Shown: positions 23,188 to 33,654 of the stretch, one piece after another | Layout of the letters: every line of letters begins with the position of its first letter | Position numbering within the stretch: the stretch's first letter is position 1 | Source of the DNA: Dipteris shenzhenensis | Lineage: Eukaryota; Polypodiophyta; Polypodiopsida; Gleicheniales | DNA: 64,000 nt | Reading direction: 5' to 3' (one strand) | Assembly: GCA_047967505.1 (NCBI GenBank) | Contig: CM106538.1 | Program-made: the position numbers and the translations under genes | Notes under the pieces: generated by a model | Databases searched by the model: none | What the model was told of the DNA's origin: nothing | What the model saw: only the letters and a program-made list of their open reading frames with translations

Positions 23188-23698
23188 CTAGTTTGCACAC
23201 AACAATCTACACACTTTTTGCAAATTCTGAAATCTGCCTCACACATGCAAAAACACTATCATTGCAACAGTAATAATGACCCAGAAGCAATCAAACAGTC
23301 ACTTCAAGTGACATTTTGCATAAATAGGCAACCAAAATATTGGTCTACACTTTGCACAACCTCTACACTTTTCTTAGTGCCTACAAAAATCAACTCTGTC
23401 GCTGCAAGAATAGAGTACTCAAAAACCTGTGAAAAACTTAATGATGCCAGAAAACTCCCCAGCAGTAAAATGGGTGTAACTTTTGCTATGTACCTCCAAT
23501 CGCAGTGCACTATAGCTCAAAATGAAGCTCACGAGCGGCTCTACACCCTGATCCCAAATTATGAGTGGAAGACCCTTAAAAATGGCCTTGAAGTTGTACG
23601 ACCCAAAAAACCTACTCACTGGTCGAGAATGTGCTCCAAATGCTGCTTAATGGTTGAGCATAATACTCTCTCCAATGCGATGCTCCTCGTGCACACTT

Positions 23699-23713
23699 GG
23701 AGCTATGATACCA
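23699..23713 (-). other. Primer binding site for tRNA-Met
   Basis: On the minus strand TGGTATCATAGCTCC follows directly after the LTR. It matches the plant initiator-Met PBS (TGGTATCAGAGC) at 11 of 12 positions. It sits about 520 bp upstream of the gag start, as expected for copia. Confidence 0.8.
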
Positions 23714-23960
23714 TGAAAAGAATGAGAGAGATAGAGGGAATCTCAAGTGTAGCTTTCTTCTTCACATACCAAAGAAACAAGACACAAGAGGTGGAGGTTG
23801 AAGTGTGTTATCCTTCTTTCTTACAAACACCACATACATAAAGAAGATATGAACACTCTATGTCTAAGTGTTCTACAAACCCTAGCTACATGGTTCCTAG
23901 GACAATGTGATGACATGTCAATAATTCCTTATATATGATCCGCTTCATAGTGGACTAACA
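23714..23960 (-). mobile_element. 5' LTR of the copia element (247 bp)
   Basis: On the minus strand the LTR starts TGTTAGTCCACTATGAAGCG at 23,960 and ends in CA at 23,714, next to the PBS. A TATA box (CATATATAAGG) lies at 23,929-23,938, about 25-30 bp into the LTR. The size is typical of plant copia LTRs. I found no matching 3' LTR at lower coordinates, so the element is truncated. Confidence 0.78.
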
Positions 23961-25080
23961 CAGATCCACAATTAGAGGACTTTTTGGATCCATGAACTTC
24001 CTATGATTGCTCCTCTACAATTGGACTTGTAATAGAATTTCTCACATCTAAATCTTCAACTATCTTTGCTGCCCTCTTCACCTCCTCACCAAATGAGCTC
24101 ATTGTGACAATCAAGTTGTTGTTTATCGCCATTATCAAAGATATTTGAAGAGTTACAGATCATCACCTTGTGTGAAACCTCTAAGAGAGTTGTGCTTGCC
24201 TCCATCAAGGAGTTCTTATGGATTCAGAATTTGATCACCTCCTATTGCTACAACATATTTCATTTTGATTGCCATGTTCACTTTGCTATCTACATCCAAA
24301 AGAAGACACCACCAAATGATGCCACACTTTCAAATTTTTACATGTTGAATCCAAAGCTTTACTCTCTCTTTCTGCAGATGTGAGTTCTCTCAGCCAGTGT
24401 TGCTTCCTTCTTAGCCTATGAAACTCAGCCAATGAAGGTATTTCATATATCTTCATGTATCCACTTGATGCTTCAAAGTTGTCCCACACCCATTTTTTGC
24501 ATGCACACTTTCCCTATGCTATATCCGTGCCACGTCCTTCTTTTGATGTGACACAATCATGAATAGTCTTAATTATTTGCAATTGTTGTTATCCATCCCA
24601 ATTCATAATCTGTAGCCATCGTACTTCTATATTGCCTTCTTCATTTGAGTTGTGGTTGTGCAAGAGCCTCATGAGCTTTAGGATGAGCACTCTGATGTGA
24701 TAGACAACTTAAAAATAATTCTTAGAGTAGGGAGGACAAACTATCGACGCAATTTAGCCCTATGAGCACATGTTTAGACCAATCATTCTACACAAGCTAG
24801 TATGCATATCTCAATGGTTAGTTTCAACTTGTTCTTGGTAAGAAGATAGACTACATATAATTTTCCATTCTCCAACAAATGTGTGATTCAAGAGATGTAC
24901 AGTTTGGCATAGCTCTAAGCAAAGCGCTATGAAGAAAATTTTTACTCAATGAAGAATATTGTACCAGATCTTGACATGAGCTTGATATGTGGTAAGGGCA
25001 GCATCTATACATGTGGCATTAAGGTGAAGAAAATAAAAAATATATATGTTGAGTGGATTCTAAGCCCGGTTTCTATCTTG
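23961..25080. other. No gene recognised
   Basis: AT-rich. Short minus-strand frames near 24,286-24,489 have no identifiable domain. No RNA gene was seen. Confidence 0.45.
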
Positions 25081-25082
25081 TG

Positions 25083-25186
25083 TTTTTTTTGTTAACGGTT
25101 TGTGTTTTTCTCTTTACCAAGGGTTGAATCCAAGATCTCTAGCCTCCTAATCCAAAAGGCTTAGCCACCACACCACTTGAGGACAA
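25083..25186 (-). mobile_element. Possible tRNA-derived SINE head
   Basis: Minus strand: an A-box-like TGGTGTGGTGGCTAAG (25,160-25,175) is followed about 30 bp later by a B-box-like GGATTCAACCC (25,121-25,131), then an A-rich run (GTTAACAAAAAAAACA) at 25,083-25,097. Box order, spacing and A-rich end suit a SINE or tRNA-like relic. The cloverleaf is not intact, so it is not a functional tRNA gene. Confidence 0.35.
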
Positions 25187-25437
25187 TACAAAATTACATG
25201 TTCATAAAATTTTTATCAATGTACTTGTCCTACATGCCTTGAATGTAATTGTGCACTTTATCACTTGGGGCTATACAAGCACTCATAGGGACAAAGTTTC
25301 AATGGTGTTGATGATTGTGTGTTAGTTGATTTTTTTAATTGTAAGTCCTAACTTGACCTTTTTTTTAATGATGATTGGATGGTGGAGGATGACTCTCCAT
25401 AGGATGATAGTTTGTTTTGATCTTGTGGGCTGTTCTT

Positions 25438-25560
25438 CCCATGCAAGATGCATAAAAGGACAGTGGTATGGTTGTGGGGTGCTCTGCCCCTATGAGATGC
25501 ATAAAAGGACATGTAGGGATGTGGGTGTTTTGCCCATGCAAGATGCATAAAATGATATGT
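25438..25560. repeat. Three tandem copies of a ~48-bp unit
   Basis: AGATGCATAAAA recurs at 25,446, 25,495 and 25,541, each preceded by a CCC-TATG or CCCATGCA variant and followed by GG-rich sequence. The copies are moderately diverged. Confidence 0.75.
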
Positions 25561-25970
25561 AATCAAAGGATTTGATGGGGGATGTGTCTCAGAGGGACAC
25601 ATGGTTGATGAGGGATGGAGAGAGTCCATCATGCTAGGTGAAGAGAGTTCACCATTAAGGGAGAGACATGTGAGAGTTATAGGCATAGAGTAAGCTACAA
25701 TAGTCATAGTCCTATTCCTTGTCACTTAAGGGAGGGTGTTGGGAAGGTGAGCTTGGTCACATGGGATGTGTGCCCCATGGTGACTTGGTGCATGAAGAGT
25801 GGTCTGAGAGATGTGAGTGAACAAATACTGAGGTCATGGCATGAGTCATGGGTTGGAGGTGTGTCTAATTTGTGTGATTGAGTTAGGTGTCTTTAGGTTG
25901 GTGTGATGGAGAGAATGTAGGAGTTAGATTGAGGAAATCAAGGGGGTAGATTCTAGCAAATGACATCACC

Positions 25971-26148
25971 TATGATGGTCATGGATCTAAGACCATGAGG
26001 TTATAAATGTTGCTCCTCTTGATGAATAAGAATAGATTGCTTTTAGCAATACACTCTCTCACAATACAACTATGGTGGTCATGGATCTAAGCCCATGAGG
26101 CTATAAATGTAGCTCCTCTTGATGAATAAGAATATATCACTTTTAGCA

Positions 26149-26182
<34 letters not shown>
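25971..26182. repeat. 100-bp direct duplication ending in a (TC)n tract
   Basis: 25,971-26,070 and 26,071-26,160 share TGGTCATGGATCTAAG, CCATGAGG, TATAAATGT and GCTCCTCTTGATGAATAAGA. The second copy runs into an uninterrupted (TC)n tract at 26,152-26,182. TATAAAT plus AATAAGAAT in a compact block resembles the promoter and poly(A) zone of a small LTR, but no full LTR could be delimited. Confidence 0.8.
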
Positions 26183-26184
<2 letters not shown>

Positions 26185-26185
<1 letters not shown>

Positions 26186-26292
26186 GCAGTAAAATGTGTG
26201 TTTTTGGGTTATGCCATAGAATCAAAGGGGTATAGATGCTACAACCCTTCTACCAGAAAGTTCTATAAAAGTAGGGATGTTGTGTTAATATT
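26185..26292 (+). pseudogene. Copia integrase C-terminal fragment
   Basis: A plus-strand segment just after the (TC)n tract reads [20 protein letters not shown] and then FYKSRDVVL, the conserved region that follows the copia integrase core (GYS..KGY..Y.P...K...SRDV.F). Only about 35 codons remain. Confidence 0.75.
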
Positions 26293-26370
26293 GCTGTGCT
26301 ATTTCAACTTATTTGGTTGTATGGAAGTGATAATTAAATACAATAAAGGAAGATGGTTAGTGGATATTAA

Positions 26371-26402
26371 GTTAAATTGGTGTGGATATTCCGTCTTAAT
26401 TT
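26371..26402. repeat. 32-bp word shared with 20,326-20,357
   Basis: A perfect 32-base match containing AAATTGGTGTGGATATTCCG occurs here and at 20,326-20,357, in the same orientation. The contexts differ. It probably marks two pieces of one dispersed family. Confidence 0.85.
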
Positions 26403-26629
26403 AATATACAACCAACTAATTATGTAGCGTACAGATAGGTATGCCGTTGCTATTGTCTGGATGCTTCGATGTGTCACTCTAGAAGGCCTTGACCTTTTAT
26501 TAATACCTCTTCGTTCTCAGAAGTTGTATAATTATTTTTTGCTAGCACACTCTACTTAAATGCCATTTAATGCCCTGTGACATATCATCTCAGTTGTTTC
26601 TACTTGTACATTAGGGGGCCCTATAATTT

Positions 26630-27450
26630 ATGAAGGGGTTCTAAATATAGGGTCTTTAATGCAAGCGATAGGAGAACTTCTTAAAGTTGACCACCTTGTA
26701 GCTTTAGTCAAGCTTTGATCCCTTTACTTGAGGACATTTTTGTTGTCACAATTGGGCCGTGTCTACATTACATTTGAGACAACATTTGAGAGAATTGTAT
26801 GCAAGAGCATTGGTTCTGATCTTTGCAAAGCATATAGGCGCTTGAATAGTTAGGCAGTAAGTTGTAGATAGTTGGTTGTAATTGATACTTGGACCTTTGC
26901 TCATGCTCACCTAGAGTAGCATTGTATGCATTAATTTTGTATTGGTTTATGCCCTTGCTCATGCTCATCTAGAGTAGCATTGTATGCATTGATTTTGTAA
27001 TGTTTTATGCCCTTGTTAGGAAATGATATTGCCCATGCTTATCCCCATTGACAGTAACTTTGTGCGCATTTATTTGTAGTGGTTTATGCCCATTGTATGA
27101 CTTGGGGATCTAAATATAGGGCCTTGAATTAGGTGATAGGAGCAATTCTTAAAGTTGATTGCCCTGGGGCTTTAGTCAAGTGTTAATGCCTTTAGTTGAG
27201 GACATTTTTGTCGTCACTATTGGGTAGCTTTTGCATTACATTTGAGTTCATTGTATGTGAGAGTAGTATGCGAGAGCATTTGCCCTAGTTGACTAACATT
27301 TGGAAAAAATATTTCTTGAATAGTTAGGTAGTAACTTGCATATCATTTGTTGCAATTGAAACTTAGATATTGTTATACTTGGATGCAATGAGAAATTAAA
27401 CTTTGGCTTATTCCCTTGTTAGGAGGTGATATTGTCTATGATTATGCTCA
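26630..27450. repeat. Imperfect ~470-bp tandem duplication
   Basis: CTAAATATAG at 26,641 and 27,110 starts two similar stretches, with shared words such as TTCTTAAAGTTGA, TTTAGTCAAG, GAGGACATTTTTGT and GAGAGCATT. The first copy contains a smaller inner duplication of about 58 bp (TAGAGTAGCATTGTATGCAT, near 26,912 and 26,970). Confidence 0.75.
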
Positions 27451-28734
27451 TTTAGATCATTGCAATGGATTTAAGGGTTACAAAGCACAACAATAAGCTT
27501 TTCCACTTCTCTTGCTTCTTGTAGCTCTCCATCTCCCAGCTCTAGCTCCGACACTTCTCCTGCTTGTTGCAGTTCTCCATCTTCTAGCTCCAGCTCCTAC
27601 ACTTCTCCTGCTCTCCAACTCCTAGCTCTTGCTCCAAGCATTGCTAGTCTAGGTCTTACATTTAGCTCTATGCTTTCACTCCCAACTCTCAGGTATCATG
27701 CCATTTGTTTGGATTAAATGCAATGTGTTCTTGAATCATTCTCTGCAAGAGGTCAACTACATCATCCATGTCGATAGTCCAACATTGTTGACACATGTAG
27801 GTCTTTTCTCCCTTGTGTTATAGAGAAGTACGGTATATGCATAATAAAGCACATGCCTCGAAAGTTAAAGCCTCATATTTTGATGCAAAAGTATTTATCG
27901 ATTAACTTCTCCGATGAGGTCTCATAACATTTCCTTCTCATGCATTCTTTGAAGTTTTTAAGATGATCTCATTTTCTCTTGAAAGGATGATGCCCTCATT
28001 TGAACCTTAAAATCCTTAACAAACTAGTTTGAAACAAAATTTTTGAAACTATTTCTCTAATTTAGAACTCCTCATCGTTGTATCTTGATATGCACCTTTT
28101 GTTATCCTTGCTGCTATTCATCGCTGTTCCTTCCCTCCTTCTACTTAAGCTGGCTAGTCAATTGGTACAAGATGAAAACAAGATGGAGAGACATGTGGAT
28201 ATGAGTCCCAATAGGTTGCATATGGAAGCTCATTCACAGGTCAAGAGAAGCTTGAAATAGGTGGACTTGAAGTGGAGGAGATAAATGGACATGATGGTCT
28301 ACATGCAAGTGCTTCCAACTTGTCACTTGAGAACCTTGTTTGCAAGAAACCTTGTGTTTATAAACAATGTAACATGAATGTAGTTGTAAATGTCAATCAA
28401 TCATGTGGACATTTAATAAGTGCTCGCAGAAGTTCATATCAGAGAAAAATGGCTTCGAAAAAAGATAGATTGCATGTGGTCTAAAGGGAGCTGCCTTTAC
28501 CAATCGATTTGACAATGAGCCCAACAATCGGCCTAATATGGTATACAAAAGAAAAACTTTTAGATTATGAGTCAACATTAATTCAAGGCTTCCCATTATC
28601 ATTCATTGAAGGCATTACCAATGACCACATGAAAGCACTCTACTTTTCCTTCAAAAGCTACATTATGGTCAGGGATTGATTGAATTGCAATAACTTCCTC
28701 AGTATGTTGGTGCTATAAAACGTGGAGATGGGGT
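27451..28734. other. No gene recognised
   Basis: Includes a CT-rich tandem of about 54 bp (27,517-27,640; CTCCATCT.CTAGCTC.AGCTCC). Short plus-strand frames at 28,078-28,484 lie where the N-terminal half of a CACTA TNP2 would be expected, but I see no TNP2 similarity in them. Confidence 0.4.
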
Positions 28735-28740
28735 GAAACC

Positions 28741-29394
28741 TTAGGCTTGGATTGGGCATGGACGGTGTGAATCCATTCGGAATCAAGAGCACCTCATACA
28801 GTATATGGCCGGTGGTACTAGTGAACTATAATCTCCCACCGTCCATGGCAATAAAAAAGGGACATGTCATGTTGTCGCTCTTGATTCCCGGAAAACATAA
28901 AGTCAAGAACATGGATGTTTATCTCGAGCCCCTGATTGAGGAGTTGGAGATGCTTTGGAGCGGTATAGAGGTGCACGACATATGCAGGCCCCCATCATCG
29001 CGTGACTTTACACTGAAGGCCATCTTGATGTGGACGATGCATGACTTTCCTGGGTATGGCGAATGTTCAGGTAAGTTATTTTTAAAGCAGAATTTTGTTT
29101 CTAAGTGATTGATTTTTATCTAAACCTTGCGCGCTAACATGGTAACCCATGATAAACAGGTCTCGCTACGTCGGGTTACCACGCGTGCCCTATTTGTGGT
29201 CCCTCGCTCGTTGCATCTAGGCCGGAGAGCTTGAGGAAGGTTATCTACGAGAATCACCATCGATTCCTTCCTCCTCACCATCCAAAACATGTTGAGTCTT
29301 GGAATGGAGTTTCCCCAAAGATGATGACAATGCGAGATTGGAAAGAGGTGTGGGATTCTGCAGGGGGACCAATACCCGGCATGAATCGGTGAGA
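28741..29394 (+). pseudogene. CACTA TNP2 transposase, partial
   Basis: An exon ending at 29,070 encodes the TNP2 region MDGVNPFGIKSTSYSIWPVV, then NYNLPPSMAIKKG, LLIPGKHKVKNMDVYLEPLI and AILMWTMHDFPGYGECSG. A consensus GTAAGT donor at 29,071 and CAG acceptor at 29,157-29,159 join it in phase to an exon with the zinc-ribbon-like YHACPICG and ENHHRFLPPHHP. After PGGIPGMNR-like sequence a TGA at about 29,393 ends the frame. The following TNP2 catalytic region is missing up to 29,480, implying an internal deletion. Upstream exons are absent. Confidence 0.88.
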
Positions 29395-29479
29395 TTGCAA
29401 GCTAGCTTAACCTCACGTATTGACAAGTGTAGAGCCGAATATGTTATCGAACACTTATGTACTCCATCTTTGATCCTTA

Positions 29480-30077
29480 GGTACTCAATATTCTCACAAG
29501 CCAAGTGCATCTCATGGTGCATTTGGTCGACGAGATTGCAATATGCGGCACTGTGAATGCACGGTGGATGTTCTTCCTCGAGCGCTTCATGAAGACGTTG
29601 AAAGATTTTGTGAGGCAAAATGCGAAGCCGGAGGGAAGCATGGCCGAGGGCTGGCTAGTACAGGAGTCTCTTGTGTACATCTCTGAATCTCTCGCCCATG
29701 TAGATCCCTCTCTCCCACGACTATGCAATGATGACGAGCACTCGAGAATAACATCCATTGTGCCCCAAGGAAAAGGACGCGCCAAAGTAATGGATCGAGA
29801 TAGACAACGCAAGCTGAATACATTTTGTATTCTAAATAGTGACGTCATGAGGAAATGGGTGGGCATGTATGAGGACGCAAAGGCAAGGAGAAAGAGTGAA
29901 AGGAAAGACTTCCGATCACGCCATGCACGGGCTGTGCCATACCCTCGACATCTACAATCCCTTCCAAAGGAGCTTCATACAGATTGGTTGTACGATGAGA
30001 TGGAGAGGTTGGAACGAGAAGAAGGGATGCGCATCAGTGGGGAAGAATGGGAGTATGCTCGCGGATGCATGCCAAAG
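29480..30077 (+). pseudogene. CACTA DUF4218 module exon
   Basis: After an AG acceptor at 29,478-29,479 a continuous frame of about 199 codons encodes the TNP2-associated DUF4218 region: SQVHLMVHLVDEIAICG, NARWMFFLERFMKTLKDFVR, PEGSMAEGWLVQESLVYISE and FCILNSDVMRKWVGMYED. It ends at a GTAAGA donor (30,078). The exon itself is undamaged, but the gene lacks its catalytic centre. Function in transposition is inferred only from its constant association with TNP2. Confidence 0.88.
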
Positions 30078-30180
30078 GTAAGAGCATTGTAATGCATGTG
30101 TGGCAACCATGTATCTATCTTAACAGCCTCTATCTTTACGCAGGCAACTATCTTTATTAACAGCCTCTATCTTTACGCAG

Positions 30181-30980
30181 GCAACGATGTTTAATGCCAT
30201 ATGGTGTGAGGGTAAGCATTTTCGGACTCAAAGGATCGACGATAAGAGAAACACACAAGATTGTGGTGTCATTGCTAGCTTTGAAGTGGCCAGTGGAGTC
30301 ATGGATGATTACTGTGGGGTAATTCAAGACATCATAAAGCTAGACTATCGACGATTCTTTGTGTATGTACTGGATGTGCGTTGGTTTAGAGACGTGGTGG
30401 AGAGAGGTCCTATGGCGACAATCAAACGCCACGCAAGTGGCTTTATAACCATAGACTCCACCAAGATTTGTCAAGGCAATGAAGGAACACTAGTAATGCC
30501 GCAACAATGTGATCAGGTATGTATATTTTGAATCACTTAAGCTATAGTAGCGTACATTCTAAATCACCATAGATTCTAGCATGTTATAATCCATTCATGT
30601 CTTTTCAGGCCGTCTATCAACCCACCGTGGATGATGTCAAATGGTGGCATGTCATACCTATCTCGCCACGGTCCAACGCAATCTATCACTCTTTCACTGA
30701 TGTTCCCCCAATCGAAGACGAGGACGGCTTGAGAGTAGATGATGCTGCAGGCGGTGAGAATGATAGGGGAGTAGAGGATGATCAATCCATTGCGCCCATC
30801 ATTGGCGATGAACATGCTGATGATAGTAGCTCATCGAGTAGTGGGGTCGATGTATTTATAGGCTTAAACATTGACACTGACATAGAAATAGATAGTTTGG
30901 CTAGGGTTGACCTCATTGAAGATGAGGTTTTGAATGAAATTGTCATGTACTCAATATTTGTTATGTCACATGCTTATTGA
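30181..30980 (+). pseudogene. CACTA DUF4216 module exons
   Basis: An exon at 30,181-30,516 encodes a DUF4216-like segment (GKHFRTQRIDDKRNTQDCGV, IIKLDYRRFFVYVLDVRWF, GFITIDSTKICQGNE). A donor at 30,517 and acceptor at 30,608 lead to the last exon, with PTVDDVKWWHVIPISPR and a long acidic, Ser-rich tail. The acceptor region is itself duplicated (about 30,124-30,180), giving two identical TTTACGCAG|GCAAC acceptors. Reading frames are open through both exons. Confidence 0.8.
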
Positions 30981-31252
30981 AATCTTGTGTTCTTTTTTCC
31001 TTCTCCCTTCCCCCATGAATGAAATTGTCATGTACTCAATATTTGTTATGTCACATGCTTATTGAAATCTTGTGTTATGTCACATGCTTAATGGAATCTT
31101 GTGTTTTGAATCCAAATACATCGCCCTCTCGTTATAAAATTATTTTTATTGGATACTTCTCCCTTCTCGCTTCCACATGTTCTCCCCTCTCTTTTCTCCT
31201 AACCTCTCCCGTTTATGCATTTTGTTGTGTATTTTTTCGTTCTTATTACAGG

Positions 31253-32700
31253 ATGTGGCCTTGGGATAGTTTGGACCCTGCGGGCGAGAGAGAGGAGGCA
31301 GCCCGAGAAGAGGTCCGACGACAGCATTGGGCCGCGACACAGGCTTTCTTTGGTGGTCGCTACCCCACACGGGAGGAGTGGACAGCTTTCACGACTGGCA
31401 CGCCCGGTCCATCTCGGTCAGGCACGCCCATTCCTTCTCGATCAGGCACTCCCTTGCCATCTCAGCCGCCCACAGCTGTTCCCACTCCCCTTCCCTCTAT
31501 GCCTGGCAGCCCCTTCACCTTCACTCCGGGGGTATCTAGACCAGTCTCCCCCCCGCCTTGGACATTTGCCTCGGCGGGTCCCTCTTCACAGGCCACGCCA
31601 TCTAGGACTCCCACGCACAGTGGGAGTCGTGGAGGCGGTGATCAGCCGAGTTCACACCGTGGCAGTAGGGAGAGCGGTAGACGTAGCAGTAGGAGTTCAG
31701 GGGGTGGAGGGGCATCATGTGGTTGCTTCGGGGGTGGGGGTGGGGGTGGGGGTGGGAATGATAGTTCTGGCGAGGAGGGGGGCATACAAGAGGGCGGCCC
31801 GATATATTACGATGTCAATAGCGTAGGTGGCATCGTAAATGATGATAGGGGACGCGAGGTCATTAAGTACCTCAGGACCACAGTGGGCGCCCACTATAAA
31901 GATTGTTTTAAGAGTTTTGCAAATCAAAATCCACGCCATCTGCGAGAAAGTATAGAGGCGGTGCACCAGAGGTATCCCAATCCTCGTGATCGCCGCTTTA
32001 CAGATACATGGGGGAGGAAAAAAGTAGTGACAATTCTCTCCAATAAGAGATCTCTCCTTATGAGGCAGGCCAGAGCAAGACAAAAAAAAATTGATGCAGG
32101 TGAGTCTCTCGGGGAAGATCCGCAGCCGGCCATAGCACACGGTCGCGAGTGGAGGCATGCAAAGAGGAGGGCGGCAGAAGGTGAGCCAAGCCGTCAGCAC
32201 GTCGAGGCGCGGCGGACCCAGCAGCAGAGATATGGATCCTCCCACTTTGGCTCCGGAGGCGTTTCATCTTGGGAGGCTCACTTTGTGAGTATCCTAAACC
32301 ATATTTGTTAAAGCAATTTGATAAATGCATGTTGAATAACCATAATTTGTGCAATGCATGACACTTCTTCATTTTGCAGTCTGATATCGTCGGTCGTACT
32401 CCCACGGCTGCGGAGACAGGATATCATCGTAGTCACAATAGACATGATACATGGGAGCACTTCTACGATGAGGGCCTCATCACGGAGGAACAGTATCGTC
32501 GCACCACGAGGTTCGGTGATGCGCAGGTAAGTAAAAAGTTTATTTTGGTGTAAGCAAGTTTTATTTAAATGATAATTAGTATTGTGTTCTAATACATGCA
32601 TGTGGTTATGCGTGATTTTGTGTAGGCGGCAGGTCACGACGACGACGACGACGACGACGACGGCGATGATGACGAGCATGTTTCATCAGAGTCGGACTAG
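31253..32700 (+). CDS. CACTA second gene (TNPA/Transposase_24-like), three exons
   Basis: Exons 31,253-32,284, 32,380-32,526 and 32,626-32,700 join with GT..AG borders (GTGAGT, GTAAGT; TTTGCAG, TGTGTAG), all in phase 0, to give about 417 residues without a stop. The N-terminus (MWPWDSLDPAGEREEA) is acidic and Ala/Glu-rich. A Pro/Ser-rich middle and a G5-tract (CFGGGGGGGGGND) precede a basic core, EVIKYLRTTVGAHYKDCFK to RRFTDTWGRKKVVTILSNKR, then TWEHFYDEGLITEEQYRR, and a C-terminus of about ten Asp in a row. By position and composition it corresponds to the DNA-binding partner gene of En/Spm elements (pfam Transposase_24-like). An AG acceptor at 31,250-31,251 just before the ATG suggests a non-coding upstream exon. 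It may still be expressed. Confidence 0.78.
31729..31756. repeat. G-tract run, potential quadruplex
   Basis: Five consecutive GGGGGT-like runs inside the second CACTA gene encode a polyglycine stretch and could form a G-quadruplex on the coding strand. Confidence 0.8.
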
Positions 32701-33247
32701 CTAGTGTTAGTCACTTTTTTTTGTACATATTAACAAGAACGTTATATAAGAACTTTCTAAGTCAATTTTTGTATACTTTTAATTACAAGTGTAAATGCTC
32801 TCTATTTTGTGAACTATCTTTGTGCAAGCATGTTTGAATTGTACTCTATTGCATTGACACCATATATAGTTTCATGAGGTGTTTTGTTTGTCAAGTTTTT
32901 TAAGTTTCAAGTTGTATACATGACTTTAAACGTTTGAGTGCATGCTCCATGCAACCGGGCATGGGCAAAATGCTCTCTATTTTGTGAACTATCTTTGTGC
33001 AAACATGTTTGGATTGCTTGCGCCATAGCATCCAAACATACTTGCACAAAGTTATCACCGATGTGAATGAGATGTCAACTTAAACGAATGATTTGTATGT
33101 ATGGCATCGTACTCTATTGCATTGGACGTACCATATATAGTTTCATGAGATGTTTTGTTTGTCAAGTTTTTTAAGTTTCAAGTTAATGTATACACCTTTA
33201 TTAACGTTTGAGTGCATGCTCCATGCAATTGGGCATGGGCAAAAAAA

Positions 33248-33319
33248 GCAGGGAGCTGCAGGTTTTGAAATTGTAGCTTCAAAATGGGAGCTGCAATTCA
33301 CAACCTGCAGCTCTCTGCC
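33248..33319. repeat. CACTA 3' subterminal long hairpin
   Basis: Two arms of about 33 bases (GCAGGGAGCTGCAGGTT .. AACCTGCAGCTCTCTGC), each also holding GGGAGCTGCAATT or its complement, form a stable imperfect hairpin bounded by an A-run and a T-run. The same hairpin is present in both palindrome arms at the corresponding place (47,625-47,696 and 63,414-63,485). Confidence 0.85.
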
Positions 33320-33339
33320 TTTTTTTGTTTTTACACAGA

Positions 33340-33579
33340 CAGCGTCTATAGGCGCGGCTATACGCGCGTCTGTCTGGTTTTTTTAACAAATAACCGGGTG
33401 TATAGACGCGCCTATAGACGCTCATATAGACGCGCCTATAGACGCGCATATAGACGCGCCTATATCAGCACGTCTGTAGACGCATGCACAAACGCGCCTA
33501 CAGACGCGCCCGACACTGTTCGTGCACAGTGCACATGCCGCGTCTATCAGCGCGCCTGTGACGCCTTTCTCTTGTAGTG
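33340..33579. repeat. CACTA subterminal repeat array and 3' terminal inverted repeat
   Basis: At least ten copies of a TATAGACGCGCC-like word in both orientations (for example 33,409-33,465) fill the last 240 bp. This is the arrangement of transposase-binding subterminal repeats in En/Spm elements. The terminal repeat, read inwards from 33,579, is CACTACAAGAGAAAGGCGTC. The local CpG content is far above that of the surrounding DNA. Confidence 0.88.
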
Positions 33580-33654
33580 GTAGATGTTTGTCATGACTAA
33601 TTAGAATGACATCCTCATATACTACAGTGACATCCATTACAATTTTTCGAATGG

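Larger units (their letters stand above)
28735..33579 (+). mobile_element. En/Spm-type CACTA transposon, 5'-truncated
   Basis: Contains, in order, TNP2 transposase exons, DUF4218 and DUF4216 modules, a second gene with three exons, subterminal hairpin and repeats, and a 3' terminal inverted repeat that reads CACTACAAGAGAAAGGCGTC on the complementary strand and ends at 33,579. No 5' CACTA terminus or TNP2 N-terminus was found, and the TNP2 catalytic centre is deleted. The element is defective in its transposase but keeps its 3' recognition end. The same family contributes the fragments in both palindrome arms. Confidence 0.88.

Noticed and set aside
31215-31826. 203-codon alternative frame over the CACTA second gene
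   Set aside because: Arg/Val-rich shadow produced by GC-rich coding DNA. The other frame has canonical splice sites and family motifs.
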